Assembly (NCBI RefSeq): GCF_023242945.1
Contig: NZ_JALKFT010000010.1
Location: 1 to 64,000, forward strand
Length of the DNA: 64,000 nucleotides
Direction of reading: 5' to 3'
Source: Frankia umida
GTDB lineage: Bacteria; Actinomycetota; Actinomycetes; Frankiales; Frankiaceae
A program made the translations under genes and the position numbers. The notes under the pieces were generated by a model that saw nothing but the letters and a program-made list of their open reading frames with translations, was not told the origin of the DNA and ran no database searches. The stretch's first letter is position 1. Each line of letters opens with the position of its first letter. This document shows positions 17,667-25,377 of this stretch, in pieces.

Positions 17667-18467
17667 GTGCGTGTGCTTCCCGCCCTGTCAGCCTCGCCCC
17701 GGTCCGGCGTCCTCACCGGTTGGGGCAACGCGTGGCTTGCTGGGCTGGTCGGACTGGACGATGTGATCACCCAGGTGCACTGCGCGTTCGGTGGTGAGGC
17801 GGCCCCGCACACCCTCGGCGACGAGCCGCTGGTGCTCGGCCTCGGTGCGCTGCGCGCGGCCGGTGCCGAGCGGCTCCGGCTCGTCCTGCCCGCGCCGGGC
17901 GACGCCAGCGGCCTGCCCGGACCCCCCGAGGTCAACCGGGACGCGATCACCGCCGGTGAGGCCATCCTCGTCCTCGGGCCGAACCCGCCGCTGCTGCTGG
18001 TGCCCGGGGTGGTCGTCCACGGGCCGGCGCTGGAGGGTCGGCTGGAGTCGGTGCACTGGCGGGTGCTGCGGGCCGCGCGGGTCCCCCCGGCGGGTGCGGG
18101 GCTGCGCGCCGCCGAACACGAACTGTCCGACGCGATCCGTTCGACGACGGCGGCGTTGCTGTCCCTGGACATCGCCAGCGCCCGCCCGGAGGTTCTCGCG
18201 CTGTTGCGTGACCGCGGCGAGGAGGAACCCGGCCCGGGTCTGGGCCCCGGCCATCCGCCGGCCGCCCACGCCCTGCTGGCCCGCGCGGAGCGGCTCTCCA
18301 CGCTGCTCGATCTCGCCGCCCGCGACGACGGCGCCGCCGTCACCGCCAGCGAGATCGCCCGCCGCACGGCGGCGCTGCGTTCGCTGTCCGCCGCCGTGCG
18401 CCGCGCCTACGAGGCGGCCTACGACGCGTTCGACCCCGCCTACCCGCCCGCCCGACGTCCCCGCTGA
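17667..18467 (+). CDS. Hypothetical protein
   Basis: About 266 residues from GTG 17667, 23 bases after the esterase stop. I do not recognise it. The N-terminal half is rich in beta-like hydrophobic segments (LTGWGNAWLAGLVGLDDVITQVH, LVLGLGALRAAGAERLRLVLPAPGD); the C-terminal half is alpha-helical with many Arg/Glu/Ala (SEIARRTAALRSLSAAVRRAYEAAYDAF). No signal peptide or membrane span. It closes the plus-strand run that started with the MgtA-like gene and is followed by a hairpin. Confidence 0.65.
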   Translation: MRVLPALSASPRSGVLTGWGNAWLAGLVGLDDVITQVHCAFGGEAAPHTLGDEPLVLGLGALRAAGAERLRLVLPAPGDASGLPGPPEVNRDAITAGEAILVLGPNPPLLLVPGVVVHGPALEGRLESVHWRVLRAARVPPAGAGLRAAEHELSDAIRSTTAALLSLDIASARPEVLALLRDRGEEEPGPGLGPGHPPAAHALLARAERLSTLLDLAARDDGAAVTASEIARRTAALRSLSAAVRRAYEAAYDAFDPAYPPARRPR

Positions 18468-18470
18468 GCG

Positions 18471-18501
18471 CCCACGCCCGCTCGAGCCGCGCGGGCGTGG
18501 G
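18471..18501 (+). terminator. Strong hairpin after the 17667-18467 gene
   Basis: A perfect 11-bp GC-rich stem (18471-18481 with 18491-18501, nine-base loop) four bases after the stop codon. It lacks a T-run, as many actinobacterial terminators do, and lies between convergent genes. Confidence 0.6.
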
Positions 18502-18552
18502 TCCCGGCGGCGACGGCTCGGCGTTGACGGCCCGGCGGTGACGCTCGCAGCG

Positions 18553-19068
18553 TCAGTTCAGTCGGGGGCAGAAGTGGCCACCGGGGTCGTCGGGGCGGCC
18601 GCAGAGCACACACGGCGGACGGCCGGCGGCGACGATCGTGCGGGCCCGTTCGATGAAGGCGCGGGCCTGACGAATCGACAGACCCACCCGAAGCGAGTCG
18701 AGTTCGTCCTCGTTGTCGGGCAGCCGCGGCTCCCCGCCGGACAGCCCGGCGGCTTCGACGAACACACGCTGACCGTCCCAGGAGACGGTGAGCTGGCCGA
18801 GGTGGAAGTCCTCCTGGAACGGAGCGTCCAACGGGGCCAGGTCGATCTCGACGTCGGCGGCGGCGGGCAGGGAGATGCCCTGGGTCTGGCCGACCTGGCC
18901 GAGCAGCGTGTTCAGCCCCTCGGCGAGCGCCGTGACCTCGGTCTTCTCCAGGCCGACCGTGACGATCTGGCCGCGGCCGGCGGCCTGTAGGAAGAAGTTG
19001 CGGTCGCCGGGCTGCCCCACCGTTCCCACCACGAACCGCTCCGGGGATTCGAACACGAAACGCTGCAT
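18553..19068 (-). CDS. DUF3090 family protein
   Basis: About 171 residues from ATG 19068 (MQRFVFESPERFVVGTVGQPGDRNFFLQA), which is how this actinobacterial family usually begins. An upstream in-frame extension to 19164 would overlap the ferrochelatase end and is less likely. The C-terminus ends CVLCGRPDDPGGHFCPRLN, a compact Cys/His site that could bind zinc. Function is unknown. It follows the ferrochelatase gene with about 16 bases between them, so it is probably in that operon. Confidence 0.85.
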   Translation of the reverse strand: MQRFVFESPERFVVGTVGQPGDRNFFLQAAGRGQIVTVGLEKTEVTALAEGLNTLLGQVGQTQGISLPAAADVEIDLAPLDAPFQEDFHLGQLTVSWDGQRVFVEAAGLSGGEPRLPDNEDELDSLRVGLSIRQARAFIERARTIVAAGRPPCVLCGRPDDPGGHFCPRLN

Positions 19069-19084
19069 ATCTCCGATCGCTCCG

Positions 19085-20356
19085 TTACCGTTGTCCCTGC
19101 CCTCGTCCGGTGCGCAGGGGCCGCGTGTCGCCGGCCGGCGTCGCCGAACTGGTTGCATCGTCACCGATCAGTATCGCCGGTTCCGGCCGCCCGCCAACCT
19201 GTTCACCCGCACTCGCTCCCGGTCGGGTGCGTGACGCGGGCTGGCAGCATCCAGGCGGGCACACATCCGGCCAGGGGCCGAACGCGCTCAGTGAACGCTG
19301 TGGGGCGCGCGGATCCGCCCGCTCGGCCAGCAGTTCGCCCACCATCGCCACGAACCGTCGGTCGGTCCCCACCGTACTCGCCCTGGTCACGGCCAGACCA
19401 TGGTCACGGGCCCGGCCGGTGGCGACCACATCCAGGTCGTGAATGACCTCCATGTGATCACTGACGAACCCGAGTGGCACCATCACCGCGCCCGCGGCGC
19501 CCTGCCCGGCGAGCTCGACCAGCCGGTCACCGACGTCCGGATCGAGCCAGGGCACCGAGGGAGGACCGCTGCGGCTGCAGTAGACGATCTCGAACGGATG
19601 GCGGACACCCGTGCGCCGCTCGACACCCGCGACGACGAGTTCGGCGACCGTGCGCAACTGCCGCGGATAGGCATGGCCGTGCGGGCCACTGGCACGAGCC
19701 TGCGACAACGGCAGCGAATGCGCGGTGAACAGCAAAGGCGCGTCGGCCCGGGCCGGCTCCGGTAGCTGCGCGATCGCCGCGACACTGTGGTCGACCATCG
19801 GCTCGACGAATCCCGGATGGTCGAAGAACAGCCGCAACGGCACCAGTTCCGGCACCGGCACATCCGCCGGCAGCGCCGCCAAGGCCCCGGCGAGATCCTC
19901 ACGGTACTGACGACATCCTGAATAGGACGGGAACGCCGACGTCACGAAACACGCGACCCGCCGCACCCCGGCCGCGGCCAGTTCGGCGACGGTGTCCGTC
20001 AGGTACGGCGCCCAGTTTCGGTTTCCCCAGTAGACGGGCAGGTCCGGCAACTGCTCGCGCAGCGCCGCGACGAGCGCCCGGTTCTGGTCGTTGAGCGGAC
20101 TACGGCCGCCGAACATCCGATACTGCTCGGCGACGACAGCCAGACGTGCCTCGGGGACGTTGCGCCCCGCCGTCACGTTCCGCAGGAACGGCCACACATC
20201 CGCCGGCCCCTCCGGCCCGCCGAAGGAGACCACCAGTAACGCGTCGAACTCGCCGGCCGGCACCCGCCCGCCCGGATGCCCCGCGCCCAGCACCGGACAG
20301 CCAGCACCGACGGCGCTCCCGCGATCGGCGGTGGCCTCGCTCACCCGCGGGGTCAT
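19085..20356 (-). CDS. hemH: Ferrochelatase (coproporphyrin ferrochelatase type)
   Basis: A 423-residue enzyme that inserts Fe(II) into the porphyrin in haem synthesis; in actinobacteria the substrate is coproporphyrin III. Visible signatures: LLVVSFGGPEGP at the N-terminus, the active-site His in LLFTAHSLP (near 213) and Glu in SDHMEVIHDLDV (near 303). C148 in SYSGCRQYRED and a CPPGCC cluster (366-371) are the likely ligands of the [2Fe-2S] centre found in actinobacterial ferrochelatases. The final about 50 residues are variable. Its start overlaps the stop of the 101-residue gene by four bases (ATGA). The nearby fabG and fabI recall the mycobacterial mabA-inhA-hemZ grouping. Confidence 0.93.
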   Translation of the reverse strand: MTPRVSEATADRGSAVGAGCPVLGAGHPGGRVPAGEFDALLVVSFGGPEGPADVWPFLRNVTAGRNVPEARLAVVAEQYRMFGGRSPLNDQNRALVAALREQLPDLPVYWGNRNWAPYLTDTVAELAAAGVRRVACFVTSAFPSYSGCRQYREDLAGALAALPADVPVPELVPLRLFFDHPGFVEPMVDHSVAAIAQLPEPARADAPLLFTAHSLPLSQARASGPHGHAYPRQLRTVAELVVAGVERRTGVRHPFEIVYCSRSGPPSVPWLDPDVGDRLVELAGQGAAGAVMVPLGFVSDHMEVIHDLDVVATGRARDHGLAVTRASTVGTDRRFVAMVGELLAERADPRAPQRSLSAFGPWPDVCPPGCCQPASRTRPGASAGEQVGGRPEPAILIGDDATSSATPAGDTRPLRTGRGQGQR

Positions 20357-20658
20357 CGCGGCGCGCGATCGGCGATGTCGGCCAGGTAGGTGGGGAAGTA
20401 CCGGCCGATCACGGACAGTTCGAACGACGGCAGAATCGACCCCGCCGGTTCGCGGGCGAGCAGATACTCGAACGAGACCCGCACCAACGCCAACAAGGCC
20501 GGTTCATCATCGGCCGCGGTACCGGTCGCGGCGAGCACCGCGTCATCAGCCCGCACCCGATAGGTGAAGGACAACCCGCTCACCCCGGGCGGGGTCTCCT
20601 CCGCGACCGTCACGTCGAAATCACGGCCGCCGCGCGGTTCCACCCGAATCACGCTCAT
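20353..20658 (-). CDS. Small conserved-looking hypothetical protein coupled to hemH
   Basis: A 101-residue soluble protein starting MSVIRVEPRGGRDFDVTVAEE from ATG 20658, with GAGGAAG eight bases upstream. Its stop overlaps the hemH start as ATGA, so it is translationally coupled to ferrochelatase. Predicted mixed alpha/beta, ending in a helical ILPSFELSVIGRYFPTYLADIADRAPR segment. I do not recognise a named family; coupling suggests a role tied to haem supply or simple operon sharing. Confidence 0.72.
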   Translation of the reverse strand: MSVIRVEPRGGRDFDVTVAEETPPGVSGLSFTYRVRADDAVLAATGTAADDEPALLALVRVSFEYLLAREPAGSILPSFELSVIGRYFPTYLADIADRAPR

Positions 20659-21141
20659 CGGACCCACTTCCTCGTGGCTGCGCCGGGCCTGCACCTCCAC
20701 GATATCGGCCCGGGCCGCGACGCACCCGTCCACAGATCCCGCGACGGCCCGGACGGGTGCCACACACCCGCCACCGTGTCGACCAGTGGACCCGCCACAC
20801 CTCGCGACCCACCCCACTCCACCCCGCGTCCCAACCCCACGCCTCATCCCCCGGGCCTGCCCCAGGCCCCACCCTCAACACCGAGACCCACCCCACGTTC
20901 CACCCCGGTCCCCGTCCCACGTTTCACACCGGGCCCCGGTCCCACCCCGACCCCCGCCCCACGGTCCACCCCGGGCCCCGATCCCAGCCCCGGCCCCGAT
21001 CCCAGCCCGGGCACCGGGGAGCGGACGGCCTCACCCCGAGCCCACTGATACACCTAGCGCTACCATCCTCGGACAAAGAGTGGCAGCAATGGCCTGATGG
21101 ATGCCCCGCTCTCCGTCCAGACCCCTCCGCCCCCGGGCCGC

Positions 21142-21224
21142 GGCCACACGCCGAGGGTTGCTCGGCCACATGCCGAGGGATGTTCGGTCCACGGAGGCCT
21201 CAGTCCTTGAACAACCCTCGGCAT
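21142..21224. repeat. Direct and inverted copies of a 16-bp motif
   Basis: Two tandem copies with a 22-base period (cores 21148-21163 ACGCCGAGGGTTGCTC and 21170-21185 ATGCCGAGGGATGTTC) are followed by an inverted copy at 21209-21224 (GAACAACCCTCGGCAT). The set could be a multi-site operator or could fold as a hairpin. It lies about 490 bases upstream of the 101-residue gene, so the target is not obvious. Confidence 0.55.
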
Positions 21225-21403
21225 GCCATGATCACGGCCTCGCTCCGGAGGCGTCGGAGCGCTCGCCAAGCGGCCGCCGCACACGCACTGCCGTCTATAT
21301 CACCTTGTATCGACATATAACGGACGGCCGCGTAGCCATGACCCGACCTTGCCGAGGCCCGAGCGGACGCATCACCCCGGACGCAGCCAGCATCACTTCG
21401 GAC

Positions 21404-21466
21404 GCGACCAGCAGCGCCTCAGCCGCGACCAGCAGCGCCTCAGCCGCGGCCAGCAGCGCCTCGGAT
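21404..21466. repeat. 21-bp tandem repeat after fabG
   Basis: Three 21-bp units (21404-21424, 21425-21445, 21446-21466; the first two are identical, GCGACCAGCAGCGCCTCAGCC minus its last base in wording) end four bases before the fabG stop codon position. They are non-coding in the fabG frame and may affect 3-prime end formation. Confidence 0.6.
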
Positions 21467-21470
21467 GCGG

Positions 21471-22187
21471 TCAGTGGCCCATGCTGAGGCCGCCGTCGAC
21501 CGGGATGAGAGCGCCGTTGATGTAGGCAGCGGCCGGGGAGGCGAGGAAGGCGACCAGGGCGGCGACGTCCTGCGGGTCGCCCATGCGCTTACCGGGGACC
21601 GCGGCGGTCAGGGCTGCACGCTGGTCCTCGGTGAGGGCGTCGGTCATGTCGGTGCGGATGGGGCCGGGGGCGACGACGTTGGCGGTGATGTTGCGGGGGG
21701 CGAGCTCCCGGGCCAGTGAGCGGGCGAAGCCGATGAGGCCGGCCTTGGACGCCGCGTAGTTGGCCTGGCCCGGGCCACCGATCGACGCGACGACGGACGA
21801 GATGAAGATCAGACGCCCGCGGCGCAGCCGCATCATCGGGCGGGTGGCTCGCTTGGCGACCCGGTAGGCGCCGACCAGGTTCGTGTCGATCACGTCGTGG
21901 AACGCCTCCTCGCTCATCGTGGCGAGCAGGGTGTCGCGCACGATGCCGGCGTTGGAGACCACGATCTCCACCGGGCCGAGCTCGGCCTCGATCTTGCCGA
22001 ATGCCTTGTCGACGCTGTCGGCATCGGCCACGTCCATGGTGACGCCGAGCATCCCCTCGGGGGCCGAGCCACCACGGCTGGCCACGGCGACCCGCTCGCC
22101 GGCGGCGGCGAGCGCGGCGGCGCAGGCGGCACCGATGCCGCGGTTACCACCTGTTACCAGAGCGACGCGACCTTCGTTTTCGACCAT
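21471..22187 (-). CDS. fabG: 3-oxoacyl-ACP reductase
   Basis: A 238-residue short-chain dehydrogenase that reduces beta-ketoacyl-ACP with NADPH in fatty acid elongation. The cofactor motif is VTGGNRGIG (residues 11-19). N103 and S131, with the YAASK motif (Y144, K148), form the catalytic tetrad. The C-terminus LVAFLASPAAAYINGALIPVDGGLSMGH is typical. ATG 22187 was preferred over the long upstream extension because the family starts here. It diverges from the AceE-like gene with a 232-base shared control region. Its usual partner fabI is nearby but not adjacent. Confidence 0.9.
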   Translation of the reverse strand: MVENEGRVALVTGGNRGIGAACAAALAAAGERVAVASRGGSAPEGMLGVTMDVADADSVDKAFGKIEAELGPVEIVVSNAGIVRDTLLATMSEEAFHDVIDTNLVGAYRVAKRATRPMMRLRRGRLIFISSVVASIGGPGQANYAASKAGLIGFARSLARELAPRNITANVVAPGPIRTDMTDALTEDQRAALTAAVPGKRMGDPQDVAALVAFLASPAAAYINGALIPVDGGLSMGH

Positions 22188-22419
22188 GACCGGTGATAGT
22201 AGCCGCCCGGCCGGCCTGGGCCGGACCGTCCACGCTCGCACCCGGGACGCGTCGCCGGCCGGCCGGCGACGCCGCATCCCACTGCGGATGCTGAAATGGT
22301 GCGTAACACCGCACGGTGGACGCGGCTGTCCGCATCCGGCGGGACACCCAGCGGCGAGACCAGTCCGGCGGGCAACCTCCGGCCCGCGTCGCACGTCCGG
22401 ACATGGGGAGGGCTGCGCC

Positions 22420-25368
22420 GTGGGACGAAGGCCGAACATTCGCAGACCGGAACCTCGAGGATTCGAGTCGGCGCATGCCTACCCGGAGCTGATCCTGGCC
22501 ACCGATGGCGACGGTCCTCCCGCCCAGGCCGCCCTGGGCGAACCCGACGACTCCGCCACCGGGCCCGCCAGCACCACCCCGGCAGCCGACCGCCGCGCCC
22601 CGACCCCGGCCAGTACCGCCCCCGCGGTCGCCGGCCCGGACCCAGGGTCCGCCGGCCCGGAACCGGGGCCTGCCAGTCTCGACCCGGAGCCCAGGGGTCC
22701 GGGATCGGGGACCGACCGTGAGAACGGATCGGGGACCTACCGTGAGAACGAGGACGAGATGGCGACATCGGCACTCACCCCACGTGACGTCTCCCAGCCC
22801 GCCAACGGTTCCCCGCTCCACCCCGGCGGCGGATCCTCCACTCCGGTCGAGCCGCCACCGCCACCGCCCGCGCCCGTCCCCGGTCCGCCGGACGGCATCC
22901 TCGATCTGGCCGCCCTGGCCACGTTGGACGGGCGACTCCGCAGCCGGGCCGCCGCCCTCATCGAGGCCGGGGTGCGGGCGGGGCTTCGTTCACCGGGAGA
23001 CGCCCGGCGGGACCGGGCCGCGGTGGCGTCGGCGTCCAGTGTGGCCACCGTGCTGTGGTTCGACGCGCTGCGCGCCGAGGACCGGGTGAGCGTCACCCCG
23101 CACACCGCGCCCCTGCTGCTGGCGGTGCACGAAGCACTCGGCGAGACGCAGCCACCGTCACCGGACGCGCTGGCCGTGGCACCGCCGGCCGCCACGGCGG
23201 CGCTGCCATGGGAGACGCAGACAGCGGCGGTCGCTGGTCCGGGGCGTCCGCTGCGCCGGCTCGGCAGCGGCAATGTCGGACCCAGCGGCACGGTCTGGGC
23301 GGCGCTGGCGCACCGCTTCGCCGGCAGCCGGTTCGACCACACCCCCGGCGGACGACAGATCTGCCTGATCGATTTCACCGAGCTGCGGGACCCGTCCGTC
23401 TGGGAGTCGATCACCGACGAGCGGGTCGCGCATCTGGGCGAGCTGTTCTGGGTCGTGCTGGTCTCCGGCACCGGAATCTCGGACGGCTGGCAGCCCGGCG
23501 CGACCGGTGCGGCCCGGGAGTCCGGCGGCGTCGGCGGGCCGGGTCGGGCGGCGCGGATGTTCGAGGCGGCCGGCTGGCAGGTGCTCACCGTCCGGCATGG
23601 TCGACGGCTCGGTGCGCTCTCCCGCGCGCCCGGCGGTCCCGCGCTGATGGCTCGGCTCGACCAGCTCACCCCGGCGCAGTATCAGGAGCTGCTGCACACC
23701 CGGGGTGCGGAGCTGCGCCGCCGGCTGGCCGGCCCGGGCGCCGCGGGCGTCGGCATCAGCCGACTGCTCGACACGCTGCCCGACGAGGAGATCCTCGCCT
23801 GCCTGCGTGATCTCGGTGGGCACGACATTCCGCTGCTCATCGACGCCTTCGACGAGGTCGCCGGCGACCGGCCCACCGTCCTGTTCGCCTACACCGACAA
23901 CCGGCTCACCCCGGACGACGCACCCCCCACCAGCCCGGACGACCTCGACGACCCCGACCGCCCCGCGGCCCTGGACCGTCCAGACGATGTGGACCACCCC
24001 GACGATGTGGTCACCGAGCTGGACCGGCCCGGCGACCAGACCCGGCCCGAGCACCCGGCCCACGCCGCCGACATCAAACCGGCCGACATCAAACCGGCCG
24101 ACATCAAACCGGCCGACATCGAACCGGCCGACATCGAACCGGCCGACATCGAACCGGCCGCAGCCGTGGCGGGCGGGAGGAACCAGGAGGGACGGACGGC
24201 GGCCGGGCCGCTGCTGGCGCCCGTGCCGTGGACGCCGGGGGCGCGCCGGCTGGCCCGTCATGTCGGCACCTACCTGGACCGCGCGCCGATCGCCCCCCGC
24301 GCGGCCGCACCCGTGCCGGGGCACGTCGATCGGCGCGCCGACGGCGTGAGCTCCACCCAGGAGGCGCTCGGCCAGCTGCTGCGCGATCTGCCCGCGCTCG
24401 CCCCGCAGGCCGCGACGGCGGTGGTCACCGTCAGCACCCGCGCCGCGGATCCGATCCTCGCCAACTGGCTGGCCGCGGCCGGACGGCATGTGGCCGGCGG
24501 GCTGTCGGCGCCGGCGTTCGGCGGGGTGCTGGCGTCCCTGGGAGTGGCGTGGAGCCGGCAGGGACTTCCGCTGCTGCCGATCGGGGTCGCCGACGAACTG
24601 GCCGCGGGCCAGGTGCTGCCGGGGTGGCTCGCGGCCGGCAGCGGGGACGCGCGCAGCATGCTCGCCGTCGCCGACACCGGTCTTGACCCGGCGTCCCGGG
24701 CGTTGGCCTTCGGCGGTGGCGACGGGGTGCCCGAGCGGGTGGCGGCGGTGTGGACGCCGGCGTTCGCCCAGGATCTCGCCTGGTGCCTGCTCGCGGGCCT
24801 CGGTCAGCTGGGCCGACCGGGCGGTGTGTCCAGCCTGCTGCGGCTGAGCGCACGTCCGATCGACCAGCGACTGGCCGCGCTGCCGAGCGATCCGGTCGCC
24901 CTGCGCCAGCGCCACGCCCTGGCTCTCGCGGGCGGCTACCGGCTCTACGAGGGCGGCCCGGACGCGGTGCTCACCCTGGTCGGCGTCGGGGCGGTGCTGC
25001 CGGAGGTGCTGGGTGCGGCGGCCCGGCTGTGCGCGGGCCTGCGCCGCGAGGTGAGCGTCGTGTGTCTCACCTCGCCGAACGCGGTGTTCGCCGCGCTGCA
25101 GGCCCGGCGTGGGCTCCAGGACGGCTCCGACGCGTTGCTGGGCGAGATCCTGCCGGCGCGGCGACGCACCCCGCTGGTCACCGTCGTCGACGGCGATCCC
25201 CGCTCGCTGGCCTTCCTGGCCGGTGTGCACGGCGATCCGATCGCCACGCTCGGATCGGCCGCGCCGGCCCCGGGCACCGAACCGCCGGGGCCCGGGGACG
25301 CCCCCGTCCCCCTGGAGACGATCATCGGGGCAGCCCTGGACCTCCTGGACGAGACCAGCGGGCGCTGA
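22420..25368 (+). CDS. Degenerate AceE-like (pyruvate dehydrogenase E1) homologue, probable pseudoenzyme
   Basis: About 982 residues from GTG 22420, which has GGGGAGGG seven bases upstream; ATG 22759 is a second plausible start (GAGG five bases upstream). After a low-complexity N-terminus the layout follows homodimeric E1 enzymes. ASASSVATVLWFDAL (about residue 203) takes the place of the usual GGHISTYASAATLYEV block. GSGNVGPSGTVWAALAHRF matches the MGLGPI block and LLDTLPDEEILACLRDLGGHDIPLLIDAF the end of domain 1. GGYRLYEGGPDAVLTLVGVGAVLPEVL resembles the C-terminal domain. Yet the catalytic His block is lost and the ThDP/Mg motif GDGE...N reads IDFTELRDPSVWE...SGTGISDG. Catalysis is therefore unlikely. 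It contains a six-fold ADIKP/ADIEP repeat. Function unknown. Confidence 0.75.
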   Translation: MGRRPNIRRPEPRGFESAHAYPELILATDGDGPPAQAALGEPDDSATGPASTTPAADRRAPTPASTAPAVAGPDPGSAGPEPGPASLDPEPRGPGSGTDRENGSGTYRENEDEMATSALTPRDVSQPANGSPLHPGGGSSTPVEPPPPPPAPVPGPPDGILDLAALATLDGRLRSRAAALIEAGVRAGLRSPGDARRDRAAVASASSVATVLWFDALRAEDRVSVTPHTAPLLLAVHEALGETQPPSPDALAVAPPAATAALPWETQTAAVAGPGRPLRRLGSGNVGPSGTVWAALAHRFAGSRFDHTPGGRQICLIDFTELRDPSVWESITDERVAHLGELFWVVLVSGTGISDGWQPGATGAARESGGVGGPGRAARMFEAAGWQVLTVRHGRRLGALSRAPGGPALMARLDQLTPAQYQELLHTRGAELRRRLAGPGAAGVGISRLLDTLPDEEILACLRDLGGHDIPLLIDAFDEVAGDRPTVLFAYTDNRLTPDDAPPTSPDDLDDPDRPAALDRPDDVDHPDDVVTELDRPGDQTRPEHPAHAADIKPADIKPADIKPADIEPADIEPADIEPAAAVAGGRNQEGRTAAGPLLAPVPWTPGARRLARHVGTYLDRAPIAPRAAAPVPGHVDRRADGVSSTQEALGQLLRDLPALAPQAATAVVTVSTRAADPILANWLAAAGRHVAGGLSAPAFGGVLASLGVAWSRQGLPLLPIGVADELAAGQVLPGWLAAGSGDARSMLAVADTGLDPASRALAFGGGDGVPERVAAVWTPAFAQDLAWCLLAGLGQLGRPGGVSSLLRLSARPIDQRLAALPSDPVALRQRHALALAGGYRLYEGGPDAVLTLVGVGAVLPEVLGAAARLCAGLRREVSVVCLTSPNAVFAALQARRGLQDGSDALLGEILPARRRTPLVTVVDGDPRSLAFLAGVHGDPIATLGSAAPAPGTEPPGPGDAPVPLETIIGAALDLLDETSGR
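24067..24156 (+). repeat. 15-bp in-frame tandem repeat in the AceE-like gene
   Basis: Six perfect or near-perfect units of GCCGACATCAAACCG; the first three encode ADIKP and the last three ADIEP through a single A-to-G change. It sits in a Pro/Asp-rich interdomain linker (about residues 550-580), after the first catalytic-like domain. Copy number may vary between strains. Confidence 0.85.
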
Positions 25369-25377
25369 CGTCCGCTC

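Larger units (their letters stand above)
20659..21470 (-). other. Long intergenic region between fabG and the hemH operon
   Basis: About 810 bases without a supported gene. It holds three kinds of repetitive structure: C-rich degenerate repeats at about 20790-21020 (including two copies of the word GGCCCCGATCCCAGCCC between 20970 and 21015), a direct/inverted repeat set at 21142-21224, and a 21-bp tandem repeat at 21404-21466. An AT-rich patch at 21295-21320 stands out from the GC-rich background and could hold a promoter. Confidence 0.5.

Noticed and set aside
21295..21320. AT-rich patch as an operator
   Set aside because: Its arms (TATAT/ATATA) are short and the interior does not pair, so it is only a low-GC patch.
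21142..21466. CRISPR array
   Set aside because: Repeats are few, of unequal type, directly abutting or overlapping, and without spacers.
22450..22480. tRNA T-arm-like word (GGATTCGAGTC)
   Set aside because: No matching acceptor, D or anticodon stems nearby, and it lies within the start of the AceE-like reading frame.
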